DNA from: Pueribacillus theae
GTDB lineage: Bacteria; Bacillota; Bacilli; Bacillales; UBA6769
DNA: 64,000 bases
Reading direction: 5' to 3'
NCBI RefSeq assembly: GCF_003097615.1
Contig: NZ_QCZG01000001.1
Span: 62,001-126,000 of the forward strand
The notes beneath the pieces are model-generated. The model had not been told where the DNA came from and did no database searches. It saw only the letters and a program-made list of their open reading frames with translations. This document shows, one piece after another, positions 28,376 to 38,191 of the stretch; the first letter of the stretch is position 1; each line of letters opens with the position of its first letter. A program made the translations under genes and the position numbers.

Positions 28376-29739
28376 ATCAGCCGCTATCTTTTTTTGAATC
28401 GCTAGGCGAATTGGTGAATGGAAAGTCAAATGACTCAAGACAAATCGAATGTATATTTATAAATAGCAGGCAACAAGTGAGGAGTGGGCTCTTTATCCCT
28501 ATAAAAGGTGAGCGTTTTGACGGTCACGATTTTTTGCTGCAAGCGATAAGCAACGGTGCTGTCGCAAGTTATTGGAACAAAGATAAGCTGTTGCCGCCGG
28601 GCCTTCCAATGGACTTTCCTATCATTTTAGTTGAAGACACAACAATCGCATTGCAAAAAACCGCAGAACGTTACCTTTCAATGGTAAAGCCGTATGTTGT
28701 GGCAATTACCGGCAGCAACGGAAAGACAACGACAAAAGATTTAATTTCTTCACTTGTTGAACAACAATTTCATTCATTTAAAACAATGGGAAATTATAAT
28801 AATCATATCGGGATGCCTCTTACGATCCTTTCAATGAAAGAGGATTGTGAGGTCCTCATTTTGGAAATGGGGATGAGTCATTTAGGCGAGATTTCATTTT
28901 TAAGCCGTCTTGCAAAGCCTGACTATGCGGTGATTACAAATATAGGCGAGTCCCATCTTGAACAACTGGGCAGCCGTGAGAAAATCGCAGAAGCTAAAAT
29001 GGAAATTCGTGACGGCTTAAAAAGTGATGGAGTAACGGTTATGGATGGAGATGAACCGATTCTAAAGCCCATCGCAAACGAAACGAATGTCATTACTTGT
29101 GGATATGGATCAAACTGTGATGTTGTCATTAAAAATGTTTCAGGAAATGAAGATGGCCAGTTTTTTACATTAAATCATGAAGAAACAAAATTTTATTTGC
29201 CTTTGCTTGGAAAACATAATATTAAAAATGCTGTTTATGCAATCGTCATCGCAAGAAAACTTGGAATTAGCGATCTTAACATTCAAAAAGGCCTTAAGAA
29301 CACAACTTTGACAGCAATGCGTCTTCAGCGCATAAAAGGAAAAAATGATTCATTGCTTATTAATGATGCATACAATGCGAGCCCTTCATCAATGAAGGCC
29401 GGGATTGAATCGCTTGAGCTGCTAACTGAATATAATAATAAGGTTGCTGTTTTGGGCGATATGTATGAATTAGGTGAAAAAGAAAAAGAGCTTCATCAAA
29501 GCGTCGCCAATTCAATTGGGGAAAACGTTCAAACTGTTATCTGTGTAGGGGAAAAAGGAAAATGGATTGGAGAGGCGCTTCAAGAGCGAAAATGGAACGG
29601 AACAGTGATTCTATGCGAGACGAAAGAAGATGCAGAATCCCATCTTGAACCTTTACTTACAAGTGAAACGGTTGTTCTTTTTAAAGCATCGCGCGGCATG
29701 AAGCTTGAAACATTAATCGATAAAGTGAGACTTCCATGA
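28372..29739 (+). CDS. murF: UDP-MurNAc-tripeptide D-Ala-D-Ala ligase
   Basis: Adds D-Ala-D-Ala to complete the UDP-MurNAc-pentapeptide. 455 aa, with the ATP loop [13 protein letters not shown] and the central MGMSHLGEI and NDAYNASPSSM motifs. It overlaps murE by four bases (ATGA). In B. subtilis murF lies elsewhere, so this cluster keeps the more widespread murE-murF-mraY order. Confidence 0.95.
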   Translation: MNQPLSFFESLGELVNGKSNDSRQIECIFINSRQQVRSGLFIPIKGERFDGHDFLLQAISNGAVASYWNKDKLLPPGLPMDFPIILVEDTTIALQKTAERYLSMVKPYVVAITGSNGKTTTKDLISSLVEQQFHSFKTMGNYNNHIGMPLTILSMKEDCEVLILEMGMSHLGEISFLSRLAKPDYAVITNIGESHLEQLGSREKIAEAKMEIRDGLKSDGVTVMDGDEPILKPIANETNVITCGYGSNCDVVIKNVSGNEDGQFFTLNHEETKFYLPLLGKHNIKNAVYAIVIARKLGISDLNIQKGLKNTTLTAMRLQRIKGKNDSLLINDAYNASPSSMKAGIESLELLTEYNNKVAVLGDMYELGEKEKELHQSVANSIGENVQTVICVGEKGKWIGEALQERKWNGTVILCETKEDAESHLEPLLTSETVVLFKASRGMKLETLIDKVRLP

Positions 29740-29811
29740 GTAGAGGTCTTGCGGACGGTTTGTACCGGGAAAAATTGGTTCGTCGCGAGTGAAAAGAGGG
29801 GTTTTTAAAAA

Positions 29812-30786
29812 ATGCTTGAAAAAACGCTAGTTTATACACTTTTGGCAGCTTTTTTAATTGCTGTTATTTTATCACCTATCGTTATACCTTTTTTAAGACG
29901 ATTAAAATTCGGCCAAAGCATTCGTGAAGAAGGGCCAAAATCTCACCAGAAAAAAGCCGGAACCCCTACAATGGGGGGGATCATTATTTTGTTAGCAGGG
30001 CTTGTTACAGCAAGTATAGCCATTGCGAGAGCTTCTGAGTTTTCAACCGCCGCCCTCTTGCTCATTTTTGTCACGCTCGGTTTTGGGCTTATTGGATTTA
30101 TAGACGATTTTATAAAAATTGTTTTAAAAAGAAACCTAGGTCTAACTTCGAAACAAAAATTGCTGGGCCAGTTATTTATCGCGATTGTTTTTTATTTTGG
30201 CTTACGAGCGATTGGGCATCCTACAACTCTCAATATTCCCGGAACGGATCTTTCCTATGATATTGGGCTGCTCTATCCTCTTCTCATTATTTTTATGCTC
30301 GTCGGCGCTTCGAATGCCGTTAATTTGACAGATGGGCTTGATGGATTGTTGGCAGGAACTGCGGCAGTTGCCTTCGGAACATTTGCGGTTTTGAGTTGGA
30401 ATCAGTCAGAATTATCCATTGCGTTATTTTGTACAGCAGTTGTCGGGGCTGTGTTAGGCTTTCTCGTTTTCAATGCCCATCCCGCAAAAGTATTTATGGG
30501 AGATACAGGCTCATTAGCACTGGGTGGAGCACTAGCTTCCATCGCCATTTTAACAAAGATGGAACTGTTGCTTGTTGTCATCGGCGGGGTTTTCGTTATT
30601 GAAACAGTATCCGTTATTATTCAAGTGATTTCGTTCAAGTCAACAGGCAAAAGGGTTTTCAAAATGACGCCATTACATCATCATTATGAATTGTCAGGCT
30701 GGTCTGAATGGCGGGTTGTCACGACGTTTTGGCTTGTTGGCTTTCTTTTTGCCGCGCTTGGAATTTACTTAGAGGTGTGGATGTAG
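29812..30786 (+). CDS. mraY: Phospho-MurNAc-pentapeptide transferase
   Basis: Membrane enzyme forming lipid I from UDP-MurNAc-pentapeptide and undecaprenyl phosphate. 324 aa with ten membrane segments. Cytoplasmic active-site motifs are visible: [23 protein letters not shown] and the histidine cluster MTPLHHHYE. The ribosome site GAGGGG lies upstream of ATG 29812. Confidence 0.97.
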   Translation: MLEKTLVYTLLAAFLIAVILSPIVIPFLRRLKFGQSIREEGPKSHQKKAGTPTMGGIIILLAGLVTASIAIARASEFSTAALLLIFVTLGFGLIGFIDDFIKIVLKRNLGLTSKQKLLGQLFIAIVFYFGLRAIGHPTTLNIPGTDLSYDIGLLYPLLIIFMLVGASNAVNLTDGLDGLLAGTAAVAFGTFAVLSWNQSELSIALFCTAVVGAVLGFLVFNAHPAKVFMGDTGSLALGGALASIAILTKMELLLVVIGGVFVIETVSVIIQVISFKSTGKRVFKMTPLHHHYELSGWSEWRVVTTFWLVGFLFAALGIYLEVWM

Positions 30787-30787
30787 C

Positions 30788-32146
30788 ATGAAAAATAACA
30801 ACGATTATAAAGGAAAAAAGATTTTAATCATCGGTTTGGCAAAAAGCGGTTATGCCGCCGCAAGAATTCTCGATCGCTTAGGGGCGGACATTGTTGTGAA
30901 TGATATCGTCCCTCTTGAAGAGAACGCCCAAGCAAAAGAACTGAAACGAATGGGAATAGAAGTCATTTGCGGCTCCCATCCTCTTTCTCTGCTTGAAAAA
31001 GATTTTGAGCTTATCGTTAAAAACCCGGGGATCCGCTATGACAACCCGTTAATCGCAGAAGCGATAGAAAGGAACATACCTGTTATTACGGAAGTAGAAT
31101 TAGCTTGGAAAATATCTGAAGCCGAACTTATCGGAATAACAGGCTCCAATGGGAAAACGACAACAACGATGCTAATTACCGAAATGTTAAACGGCGGTGA
31201 AAAAAAACCTCTCGCAGCGGGTAACATTGGCACCGTTGTTTCTGAAGTTGCTGAAACTGCAGAAGCGGACTCGATCATCGTAACAGAGCTTTCAAGCTTC
31301 CAATTAATGGGCACAATCGAATTCAGGCCGAAAATCGCTGTATTATTAAATCTTTTCGATGCCCATCTTGATTATCATGGTACGAAAGATGCTTATGTAG
31401 CGGCAAAGGCAAAAATCTTTAGGAATCAAACAAAAGAAGATTTTCTTGTGTATAATGCAGATGATGAACTTGTTTCAGCAATTGTTGCAACAAGCGAATC
31501 GACGTGCATCCCTTTTTCACGAAAAAAACAACTGGAGATTGGTGCGTGCATAAAAGACGGAGAGATCTATTTCAATCATGAACCGGTCATCTCACTTTCA
31601 AACATTGCATTGCCTGGTGTACATAATCTCGAAAACATTCTTGCTGCCGTTGCCACAGCAAAACTTGTAGGGATTGATAACGAATGGATTGAAAGGGTGC
31701 TTACAACCTTTCATGGCGTAAAACATCGGCTAGAATATGTTGAAACGCTGAATGGGAGGAAATTTTATAATGACTCAAAGGCAACAAACCTTTTAGCGAC
31801 AGAAAAAGCCATTTCGGCTTTTCATGAGCCGGTCATTTTGTTAGCTGGCGGGCTTGATCGCGGGAATGGGTTTGATGAGCTTATTCCTATTTTACAAAAA
31901 CATGTAAAAGCAGTTGTCTCATTTGGCGAAACGCGTAAAAAAATTCAAGAAGTGGCTGAAAAAGCAGGAATACAGCATACGAAAATTGTTTCGAATATGG
32001 AAGAAGCGGTCGATGCCGCTTATCGCATTTCCGATAAAGGTGACATTATTCTGTTATCTCCTGCCTGCGCAAGCTGGGATCAATACAAAACATTTGAAGA
32101 AAGAGGAGACATGTTTGTTAATAGCGTGCATAAATTAAAAGTGTGA
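30788..32146 (+). CDS. murD: UDP-MurNAc-L-alanine:D-glutamate ligase
   Basis: Adds D-glutamate to UDP-MurNAc-L-Ala. 452 aa with a Rossmann-like N-terminal domain, the ATP loop [11 protein letters not shown] and the motif [11 protein letters not shown]. It begins one base after the mraY stop, with its ribosome site (GAGGTG) inside mraY. Confidence 0.96.
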   Translation: MKNNNDYKGKKILIIGLAKSGYAAARILDRLGADIVVNDIVPLEENAQAKELKRMGIEVICGSHPLSLLEKDFELIVKNPGIRYDNPLIAEAIERNIPVITEVELAWKISEAELIGITGSNGKTTTTMLITEMLNGGEKKPLAAGNIGTVVSEVAETAEADSIIVTELSSFQLMGTIEFRPKIAVLLNLFDAHLDYHGTKDAYVAAKAKIFRNQTKEDFLVYNADDELVSAIVATSESTCIPFSRKKQLEIGACIKDGEIYFNHEPVISLSNIALPGVHNLENILAAVATAKLVGIDNEWIERVLTTFHGVKHRLEYVETLNGRKFYNDSKATNLLATEKAISAFHEPVILLAGGLDRGNGFDELIPILQKHVKAVVSFGETRKKIQEVAEKAGIQHTKIVSNMEEAVDAAYRISDKGDIILLSPACASWDQYKTFEERGDMFVNSVHKLKV

Positions 32147-32204
32147 CAGGCTGTTACGTGAGCAGCTTTTGTTGCGAAAACGACGCGATTTCGAGGTGTT
32201 TCGC

Positions 32205-33305
32205 ATGTTTAAGAAAAAGGCTCAGCCTGATTATTTACTCATTGTGTCTACACTTTTGCTATTAACAATTGGATTAATTATGGTCTATAGCGCAAGTGCG
32301 ATATGGGCAGATTTCCGATTTCATGATCCTTTCTTTTTTGCGAAACGCCAACTTTTATTTGCAGGCGTTGGTGTCTTTGCAATGTTTTTTATAATGAATG
32401 TTGACTATTGGGTTTGGCAAAAATGGTCAAAGGTGCTGCTCATTATATGTTTTATTTTGCTTATTCTCGTATTAATCCCCGGGGTTGGGCTCGTTAGAGG
32501 CGGGGCAAGAAGCTGGCTTGGAGTAGGTGCTTTTTCGATTCAACCTTCTGAGTTTATGAAAATAGCGATGATCATTTTTTTAGCTAGGTATTTGTCGCAG
32601 CACCAAAAAAAGATCACGTCATTACGAAAAGGGCTTATCCCTTCGCTGTCTCTCGTACTCATCGCATTCGCATTCATCATGCTTCAGCCAGATTTAGGGA
32701 CAGGGGCTGTCATGGTATGCACGTGCATTGTCATGATTTTTATTGCCGGAGCGAGAATTTTACACTTTTTTAGCTTAGGGCTTATCGGTTTAATCGGTTT
32801 GGCCGGACTCATTATATCAGCCCCTTACAGGATTAAGCGCATCACTTCCTATCTTGATCCGTGGAGCGATCCGTTGGGAAGCGGCTTTCAAATTATTCAA
32901 TCCCTTTATGCAATTGGTCCGGGAGGATTGATGGGCTTGGGACTAGGGCAAAGCCGGCAAAAATTTTTTTATCTGCCTGAGCCGCAAACGGATTTTATCT
33001 TTGCTGTTTTAGTTGAAGAACTAGGTTTTCTAGGCGGCGTTTTTGTACTTGCTCTTTTCTGTATCATGCTCTGGCGGGGGATTAGTATTGCAAGCGGGGC
33101 ACCTGACCTGTTTGGCAGCTTTCTTGCGATTGGAATTATCGGCATGCTTGCGATTCAAGTGTTTATAAATATCAGTGTTGTCATTGGTTTATTGCCGGTA
33201 ACAGGAATCACGCTTCCGTTTCTTAGCTACGGCGGATCGTCACTAACGCTCATGCTTTTCAGCATTGGTATTTTATTGAATATAAGCCGGTATGCAAGAT
33301 ATTAA
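32205..33305 (+). CDS. spoVE: SEDS-family glycosyltransferase SpoVE
   Basis: SEDS peptidoglycan polymerase of about ten membrane segments. With ATG 32205 (GAGGTG six bases upstream) it is 366 aa, the same as B. subtilis SpoVE, and it shares LIMVYSASA and FFAKRQLLFAG near the N-terminus. The frame stays open to 32169. It is expected to make spore cortex with SpoVD. Normally murG follows; here murB does. Confidence 0.93.
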   Translation: MFKKKAQPDYLLIVSTLLLLTIGLIMVYSASAIWADFRFHDPFFFAKRQLLFAGVGVFAMFFIMNVDYWVWQKWSKVLLIICFILLILVLIPGVGLVRGGARSWLGVGAFSIQPSEFMKIAMIIFLARYLSQHQKKITSLRKGLIPSLSLVLIAFAFIMLQPDLGTGAVMVCTCIVMIFIAGARILHFFSLGLIGLIGLAGLIISAPYRIKRITSYLDPWSDPLGSGFQIIQSLYAIGPGGLMGLGLGQSRQKFFYLPEPQTDFIFAVLVEELGFLGGVFVLALFCIMLWRGISIASGAPDLFGSFLAIGIIGMLAIQVFINISVVIGLLPVTGITLPFLSYGGSSLTLMLFSIGILLNISRYARY

Positions 33306-33329
33306 TTTATGATAAGGAAGGAAGAAATT

Positions 33330-34241
33330 ATGGAAAAGTTAGCGGAAAAATTAATAGACGCAGACATCGGTAAAGTGCTATTAGATGAACCGCTTGCGAA
33401 CCATACAACGATAAAAATCGGCGGCCCTGCAGAACTGTATGTAGAGCCGAAAGATATCGAAAGCTTGAAGCGGTTAATGGCTTTCATTCGTGAAGAAAAC
33501 ATACAATGGTTCGTCATTGGACGCGGTTCGAATCTGTTGGTAAAGGATGGCGGGATTAAAGGTGTTGTCATTAACCTTGCAAAAGGAATCGAACATTTGG
33601 AAATAACGGGTGAAACAATCAAAGTTGGCGGGGGATATCCACTCGTGAAACTTGCCACATTGATAAGTAAAAAAGGATTGTCAGGCCTCGAGTTTGCAGG
33701 CGGCATCCCCGGTTCAGTCGGGGGGGCGGTTTATATGAATGCTGGCGCCCATGGATCTGACATTTCAAAGATTACAACGCGTGTTCACGTTCTATATCCT
33801 GATGGATCGATGCGATGGCTTTCCAATGAAGAGATGAAATTCTCGTACCGGACATCAATCTTGCAAAGCGAACCCGGAATTGTCGTAGAAGCAGAAATGA
33901 AACTTAAAGAAGATGACAAAGAAACGGTTACAGCTTTAATGAAAAAGCATAAAGACTACAGGCGCGAAACACAGCCGTGGAATGACCCGTGCTGTGGAAG
34001 CGTATTTCGCAACCCGCTCCCTGAACATTCAGGTGCGTTAATTGAAAGGGCCGGCCTTAAAGGCACAAAAATGGGCGGTGTTCAAATTTCCGAAATGCAT
34101 GGAAATTTTATTGTAAACATTAAAAAAGGAGTTGCGAAAGCACAGGACGTTCTTGATTTAATTGAATTAGTGAAGAAAACAATTAAAGAGAAATACGATA
34201 TTGAATTAGAAACAGAAGTAGAAGTTGTTGGCGACCCTTAA
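33330..34241 (+). CDS. murB: UDP-N-acetylenolpyruvoylglucosamine reductase
   Basis: FAD-dependent reductase that completes UDP-MurNAc. With ATG 33330 behind AAGGAAGG it is 303 aa, the normal size. FAD-binding motifs are NHTTIKIGGPAEL, GRGSNLLV and AGGIPGSVGGAVYMNAGA; the catalytic serine lies in CCGSVFRNP. It follows spoVE by 24 bases, with no murG between. Its stop is 22 bases before the IS element. Confidence 0.96.
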   Translation: MEKLAEKLIDADIGKVLLDEPLANHTTIKIGGPAELYVEPKDIESLKRLMAFIREENIQWFVIGRGSNLLVKDGGIKGVVINLAKGIEHLEITGETIKVGGGYPLVKLATLISKKGLSGLEFAGGIPGSVGGAVYMNAGAHGSDISKITTRVHVLYPDGSMRWLSNEEMKFSYRTSILQSEPGIVVEAEMKLKEDDKETVTALMKKHKDYRRETQPWNDPCCGSVFRNPLPEHSGALIERAGLKGTKMGGVQISEMHGNFIVNIKKGVAKAQDVLDLIELVKKTIKEKYDIELETEVEVVGDP

Positions 34242-34299
34242 CGGTGAAACACCTTTCGAAATTTGAAGTGACCCCATAAAGTTAGACACGGGTATTTCG

Positions 34300-35112
34300 T
34301 TAGGCGGCTAACTGGGCATGAACTCGGTATTGTACCGGGCTCATGCCCTTTAATTTTGCCTTAATCCGTTTGTGATTATAGTAATCTATGTATTTTTCTA
34401 GTTCCTTTTTAAAGTGCTCTACACTTTCAAATTCCTTTAGGTAGAGAAATTCTGATTTCATGATCCCAAAGAAACTTTCAATCACGGCGTTATCGTAACA
34501 GTTTCCCTTACGGGACATACTTTGTGTGATGCCACGTTCGCTTAGGGAAAGTTGGTATTTCTTCATCTGATAGTGCCAGCCTTGATCGGAATGAATGAGA
34601 AGGTTTTCCTCTCCCTTTAACCTTTCAAAAGCTTGATCCAGCATAGTGGAAACAAGGGAATACGTTGGTCTAGAACCTAATGTATAGGTAATGATTTCAC
34701 CGTTATATAAATCGAGAATCGATGATAGGTAAAGCTTCTCTCCAAACAGTTTAAATTCAGTAATATCGGTCACCCATTTCTCATTTGGTTTATCAGCTTT
34801 GAAATTGCGGTCTAAAATGTTGGAGGCAATCTTACCGACCGTTCCCTTGTATGAACGGTATTTCTTCATACGTACCAGGCATTTCAGGCCTAATTCCTTC
34901 ATGATACGCTGAACCTTTTTGTGGTTTATCTTGAGCTTCCGATTCCTTAATTCGTCCCGAATACGGCGATAGCCAAGACGACCTTCATGCTCATCATAAA
35001 TAGATTGAATGATCTTCTTCAACTGTGCATCTGGATCAGGCTTCCCCATGTTTTTCACCCAATAATAATAGGTGCTTCGAGGGATTTCTGCGAGCTTCAA
35101 AAGTGCTTTCAC
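34300..35112 (-). CDS. IS3-family transposase OrfB (DDE integrase domain)
   Basis: 270 aa from the first ATG. It has an HTH_21 segment (YDEHEGRLGYRRIRDELRNR) and the rve integrase core with the DDE residues visible in WVTDITEF, HSDQGWHY and the NAVIESFFG motif with its glutamate. The -1 frame is open further upstream, so the natural product is probably the OrfAB fusion made by frameshifting in orfA. Confidence 0.93.
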   Translation of the reverse strand: MKALLKLAEIPRSTYYYWVKNMGKPDPDAQLKKIIQSIYDEHEGRLGYRRIRDELRNRKLKINHKKVQRIMKELGLKCLVRMKKYRSYKGTVGKIASNILDRNFKADKPNEKWVTDITEFKLFGEKLYLSSILDLYNGEIITYTLGSRPTYSLVSTMLDQAFERLKGEENLLIHSDQGWHYQMKKYQLSLSERGITQSMSRKGNCYDNAVIESFFGIMKSEFLYLKEFESVEHFKKELEKYIDYYNHKRIKAKLKGMSPVQYRVHAQLAA

Positions 35113-35138
35113 CGGAAATTCATGCCTTAATTCATAGA

Positions 35139-35687
35139 CTACTTGCGCTTTGTCTTGTTTGGTGATTTTTCCTTGTTTTGAACTAAGGCATTCAACTTTT
35201 TTAAATACGCATTCTCCATACGTAAACGTTCTAGTTCCTCCTGGAGTGCTTCTACAGATCCTTCTGCCGGTGTTGGTTTCTTTGAGTTTTTATTCATGGT
35301 TGGACGCCCCTTTTTCTTTGGTTTGAGGGCATCCAATCCTCCGGATTCAAAATCAGTCTTCCATTTAAAAAGTGTTGACGGTGCCGGGATATTAAATATC
35401 GCAGCCGTTTTCCTAATGGATGTCCCTTGTTCGACCATATAATTAAGTACATCCATTTTAAACTGCGGGGAGAAGGTTGTATAGGGCTTATCGAAAGCCG
35501 CCTCACCAGCGAACTCATATTGTTTAATCCAATTGTGGAGAACACCAGAACTAACACCAATGGATTTAGCCACTGTTTTGTACCCTTCCATCCCATTTAG
35601 ATAGCTTTTGACGGCTTGTAACTTTTCTTCTGAAGTAAATTTGGCCATTAAAAAACTGCACCTCCAATTGTTAGGTATGTCTAACAA
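35139..35687 (-). CDS. IS3-family OrfA (helix-turn-helix) with -1 frameshift site
   Basis: 182 aa. Two helix-turn-helix units (AVKSYLNGMEGYKTVAKSIGVS and the SIRKTAAIFNIP region) precede a C-terminal leucine-zipper-like coiled coil (EALQEELERLRMENAYLKKL). The slippery heptamer A AAA AAG lies in frame (plus-strand 35196-35202). After slippage the -1 frame reads on without a stop into orfB. Confidence 0.92.
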   Translation of the reverse strand: MLDIPNNWRCSFLMAKFTSEEKLQAVKSYLNGMEGYKTVAKSIGVSSGVLHNWIKQYEFAGEAAFDKPYTTFSPQFKMDVLNYMVEQGTSIRKTAAIFNIPAPSTLFKWKTDFESGGLDALKPKKKGRPTMNKNSKKPTPAEGSVEALQEELERLRMENAYLKKLNALVQNKEKSPNKTKRK

Positions 35688-35787
35688 TTGGGGTGCAGTT
35701 CAAATTTTGAAGGGTGTTTTTTGGTTTTTTACGTAAATATTAAAATTAAATTTCATTAAGAATGCAACGAACTCACCTAAATAATTG

Positions 35788-35796
35788 TGTTATAAT
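35788..35796 (+). promoter_or_regulatory. Extended -10 promoter for divIB
   Basis: TGT directly before TATAAT (35791-35796) makes an extended -10 element; the -35 region is poor. It lies about 85 bp beyond the IS end and 50 bp before divIB, so the downstream division genes can be transcribed despite the insertion. Confidence 0.55.
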
Positions 35797-35846
35797 GAGT
35801 GGGAAATGCATTTTTTTTGCGTTACTTCGTTTACGGAGGAAAACTT

Positions 35847-36626
35847 ATGAAAAATGGGAAGGTCGTTACGATAGAAGACCGTATTCCTAAATTAAAGGCA
35901 GCGCGGCAACGTAAAGCAAATCGAAGATTCATTCTCTATATTTCAATCTTTTTTTTGTTGATTTTGCTTGTCGTTTACTTACAATCTCCATTAAGTAAAG
36001 TTGGAAAAATAAAGATTAATGGCAACCATTATGTTACAAATTCAGCGATTTTGAAATCAGGGGGATTATCGAAAGAGACAAGCTTTTGGAATATTAATAC
36101 GAAAGAATTGGAAAAGAAAATAATCGCAGCGAATCTTCAAATTTCTGACGTTACGATAGAAAGAAAGCTTCCAAACGTACTTTCAATCGAAGTGAATGAA
36201 TTTTCAAGAGTTGCTTACTTAAAAGAGAAAGATACATTTTACCCTATTCTTGAAAACGGCAAAGTGATTCATCAATTATCATCAAAACAAATACCGGTGA
36301 ACGCCCCGATTCTTATCGATTTGAAAGAAGAGAAGCTTGAAGAATTAGCATCAGAGTTAAAGAAACTGCCCCAAAGCCTTATTCAAAGAATTTCAGAAAT
36401 TAATCATGCGCCATCGGAAACTGTCTCTTACGATTTAATTATTTTTATGAACGACGGTTTCGAAGTAAGAACATCAATAAGAGATTTTTCCAAAAACATG
36501 AAAAAATATCCATCTATTGTCAGCGAGATTGAACCAGGAAAAAAAGGTATTATTCACATAAATGTCAGCTCCTATTTTGAAGCGTTCGAAACCGAGGAGG
36601 CAGCTAAGGTTGAAAGTGAAGGGTAA
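35847..36626 (+). CDS. divIB: Cell division protein DivIB (FtsQ)
   Basis: Bitopic divisome protein, 259 aa from ATG 35847 (GGAGG upstream). It has a basic cytoplasmic tail, one membrane helix (about residues 30-50) and an external POTRA domain beginning LSKVGKIKINGNHYVT. The open frame continues upstream to 35799 without support. Its 3' end overlaps the start of ylxW. Confidence 0.93.
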   Translation: MKNGKVVTIEDRIPKLKAARQRKANRRFILYISIFFLLILLVVYLQSPLSKVGKIKINGNHYVTNSAILKSGGLSKETSFWNINTKELEKKIIAANLQISDVTIERKLPNVLSIEVNEFSRVAYLKEKDTFYPILENGKVIHQLSSKQIPVNAPILIDLKEEKLEELASELKKLPQSLIQRISEINHAPSETVSYDLIIFMNDGFEVRTSIRDFSKNMKKYPSIVSEIEPGKKGIIHINVSSYFEAFETEEAAKVESEG

Positions 36627-37311
36627 ACATGTTATTTATTCCCTTGTACTTTTGTTGGTAGGGTTTATTGTAGCGTTTTCGTATCAAGTTACAGTAAAAG
36701 AGCAGTTGCCTAGCCAAGTGTCTCAAAAAGAATGGGAAAAGGAAGATAAACTTCGAAACGATATTTTAACTGTCCAACAAAATAATTCTTTGTTAATTGA
36801 ACGATTAACAGAACTTCAAGAAGAAGTACAGGAAATAGAAAAATCTCAAGCTAAGCAGGAACAGATAACATCCGAACTAGTGAATGATCTTGACAACTTA
36901 AGGATGATCACTGGAAATGTCAAAGTAAAAGGCCCCGGTGTGATTGTTTCGCTTAGAGATGCATCCTATATCCCTGAACAAGATAATCCTAACCACTACA
37001 TCGTTCATGAACAGCATATTCAAAAAGTAATTTCTGAATTGTTCATTTCGGGAGCCGAAGCCGTCTCAATTAACGGTCAGCGCATTGCACATAATTCATA
37101 TATACTGTGTATCGGGCCAGTCGTAGAAGTAGATGGGAACCAGTACTTTGCTCCATTTGAAATCGCTGGGATTGGCGATCCTGAAATGATGGAGGCAGCA
37201 CTGAACCTTAAAGGAAATTTAAAAGATCAACTTGTTGAAAATGGCATTGAAGTTACGATTGAAAAGAAAAATGAAATTGTAATGGAGCCGTTTTTAAGTA
37301 AAGAAAATTAG
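36610..37311 (+). CDS. ylxW: DUF881 family membrane protein YlxW
   Basis: 233 aa from TTG 36610, chosen because GAGGAGG lies nine bases upstream; an ATG at 36562 has no ribosome site. One N-terminal membrane helix is followed by a coiled coil (about residues 35-90) and the DUF881 domain with VKGPGVIVSLRDA and AVSINGQRI. It overlaps divIB by 17 bases. Function unknown; two DUF881 genes are usual here. Confidence 0.85.
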   Translation: MKVKGKHVIYSLVLLLVGFIVAFSYQVTVKEQLPSQVSQKEWEKEDKLRNDILTVQQNNSLLIERLTELQEEVQEIEKSQAKQEQITSELVNDLDNLRMITGNVKVKGPGVIVSLRDASYIPEQDNPNHYIVHEQHIQKVISELFISGAEAVSINGQRIAHNSYILCIGPVVEVDGNQYFAPFEIAGIGDPEMMEAALNLKGNLKDQLVENGIEVTIEKKNEIVMEPFLSKEN

Positions 37312-37428
37312 CCGATTGGCAGCCTATAAGGCGAAGACAGAGGCATGGTACACACAGAGTACAGCGCTCACTGACTCACTCTGTTCGCAGCTTATGCTTA
37401 GGACATAAAATTTGCTGCTGCGTCGATT
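37300..37428 (-). repeat. Repeat family R2, copy 2 (reverse)
   Basis: Reverse-strand relative of 8519-8618 between ylxW and ylxX. On the plus strand GCGAAGACAGAG pairs with CTCTGTTCGC and CCTATAAG with CTTATGCTTAGG, giving one long hairpin. The match covers the last bases of ylxW and the region just before ylxX. Confidence 0.5.
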
Positions 37429-37483
37429 CACTCCCGTGCTGGAAATTTATATTTTCTCCAACGTGCAAGAAAGGGCGAGAGGC

Positions 37484-38191
37484 TTGAAGCCGCAATCAAT
37501 CATTGTCTTTACGTTAAGTACGATTATACTTGGCTTTATGCTTGCTGTTCAATTTCAAACAGTTAAAAAGCCAATCGAACGGGATACAAGGAATATTTGG
37601 GAATTAAGAGAGGATTTAGAAAAAGAAAAGAAACAGCAAGTGAAATTAAACTCCGAAATTGCTAAATATCAAACGCTATTAAATCAATACAGGCAAAATC
37701 CTGAAAAAGAAAGAACTCAAGTGATGAAAGAAGCAATCGAACATATGAAAGAGGAAGCAGGCTTTACTGATGTAGAAGGAAAAGGCGTTATTTTGAATAT
37801 TGAACCGCTATTCTCAGAAGAATTGATTGGAGAAGAAGTGCCTACACTTCAACCAGAACTTCTTATGAGGCTTATGAATCAATTGAATTCCTTTGGAACA
37901 AGCCAAATGCAAATATCAAATCAGCGAGTTATCACAACAACTGCCATTAGAGAAGTAAACGGGGAAACGTATGTGAACAATCGTCCACTACCGGATTTGC
38001 CAATTGAAATTAGAATCATCTCGGAAGATGCGGTAAAACTTTTTGATCAAATGAAAGCATCAAAAATTACAGATGATTTTGCTGAGGAAAATTTGTCGAT
38101 TACGGCAAGGTTAAAAAATAAAGTGGAAATATCTGCATACGATCGTCAATTAAATATAAAAAAGATGAAACAGTATAAGGAGGATTCATAA
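37484..38191 (+). CDS. ylxX: DUF881 family membrane protein YlxX
   Basis: Second DUF881 protein, 235 aa from TTG 37484 (AGAAAGGG eight bases upstream). It starts just before its membrane helix, then has a coiled coil (about 35-75) and the DUF881 domain with VEGKGVILNIEP and QISNQRVI. The frame is open to 37412, but those extra codons fall in repeat R2, so the shorter start is preferred. It overlaps sbp by one base. Confidence 0.75.
   Translation: MKPQSIIVFTLSTIILGFMLAVQFQTVKKPIERDTRNIWELREDLEKEKKQQVKLNSEIAKYQTLLNQYRQNPEKERTQVMKEAIEHMKEEAGFTDVEGKGVILNIEPLFSEELIGEEVPTLQPELLMRLMNQLNSFGTSQMQISNQRVITTTAIREVNGETYVNNRPLPDLPIEIRIISEDAVKLFDQMKASKITDDFAEENLSITARLKNKVEISAYDRQLNIKKMKQYKEDS

Larger units (their letters stand above)
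34264..35702 (-). mobile_element. IS3-family (IS150-like) insertion sequence, intact
   Basis: 1439 bp with imperfect terminal inverted repeats: left TGAAGTGACCCCAT..GTTAGACA, right (reverse complement) TGAACTGCACCCCA..GTTAGACA. A 4-bp direct repeat AATT flanks it (34260-34263 and 35703-35706). It holds orfA and orfB on the minus strand in the usual two-frame layout. It sits between murB and divIB inside the division cluster and interrupts no gene. The well-preserved ends, target duplication and reading frames suggest a recent insertion. Confidence 0.93.

Noticed and set aside
37412-37483. Longer N-terminus for YlxX from TTG 37412
   Set aside because: Part of the extra codons lies in repeat R2, and the family normally starts just before the membrane helix.
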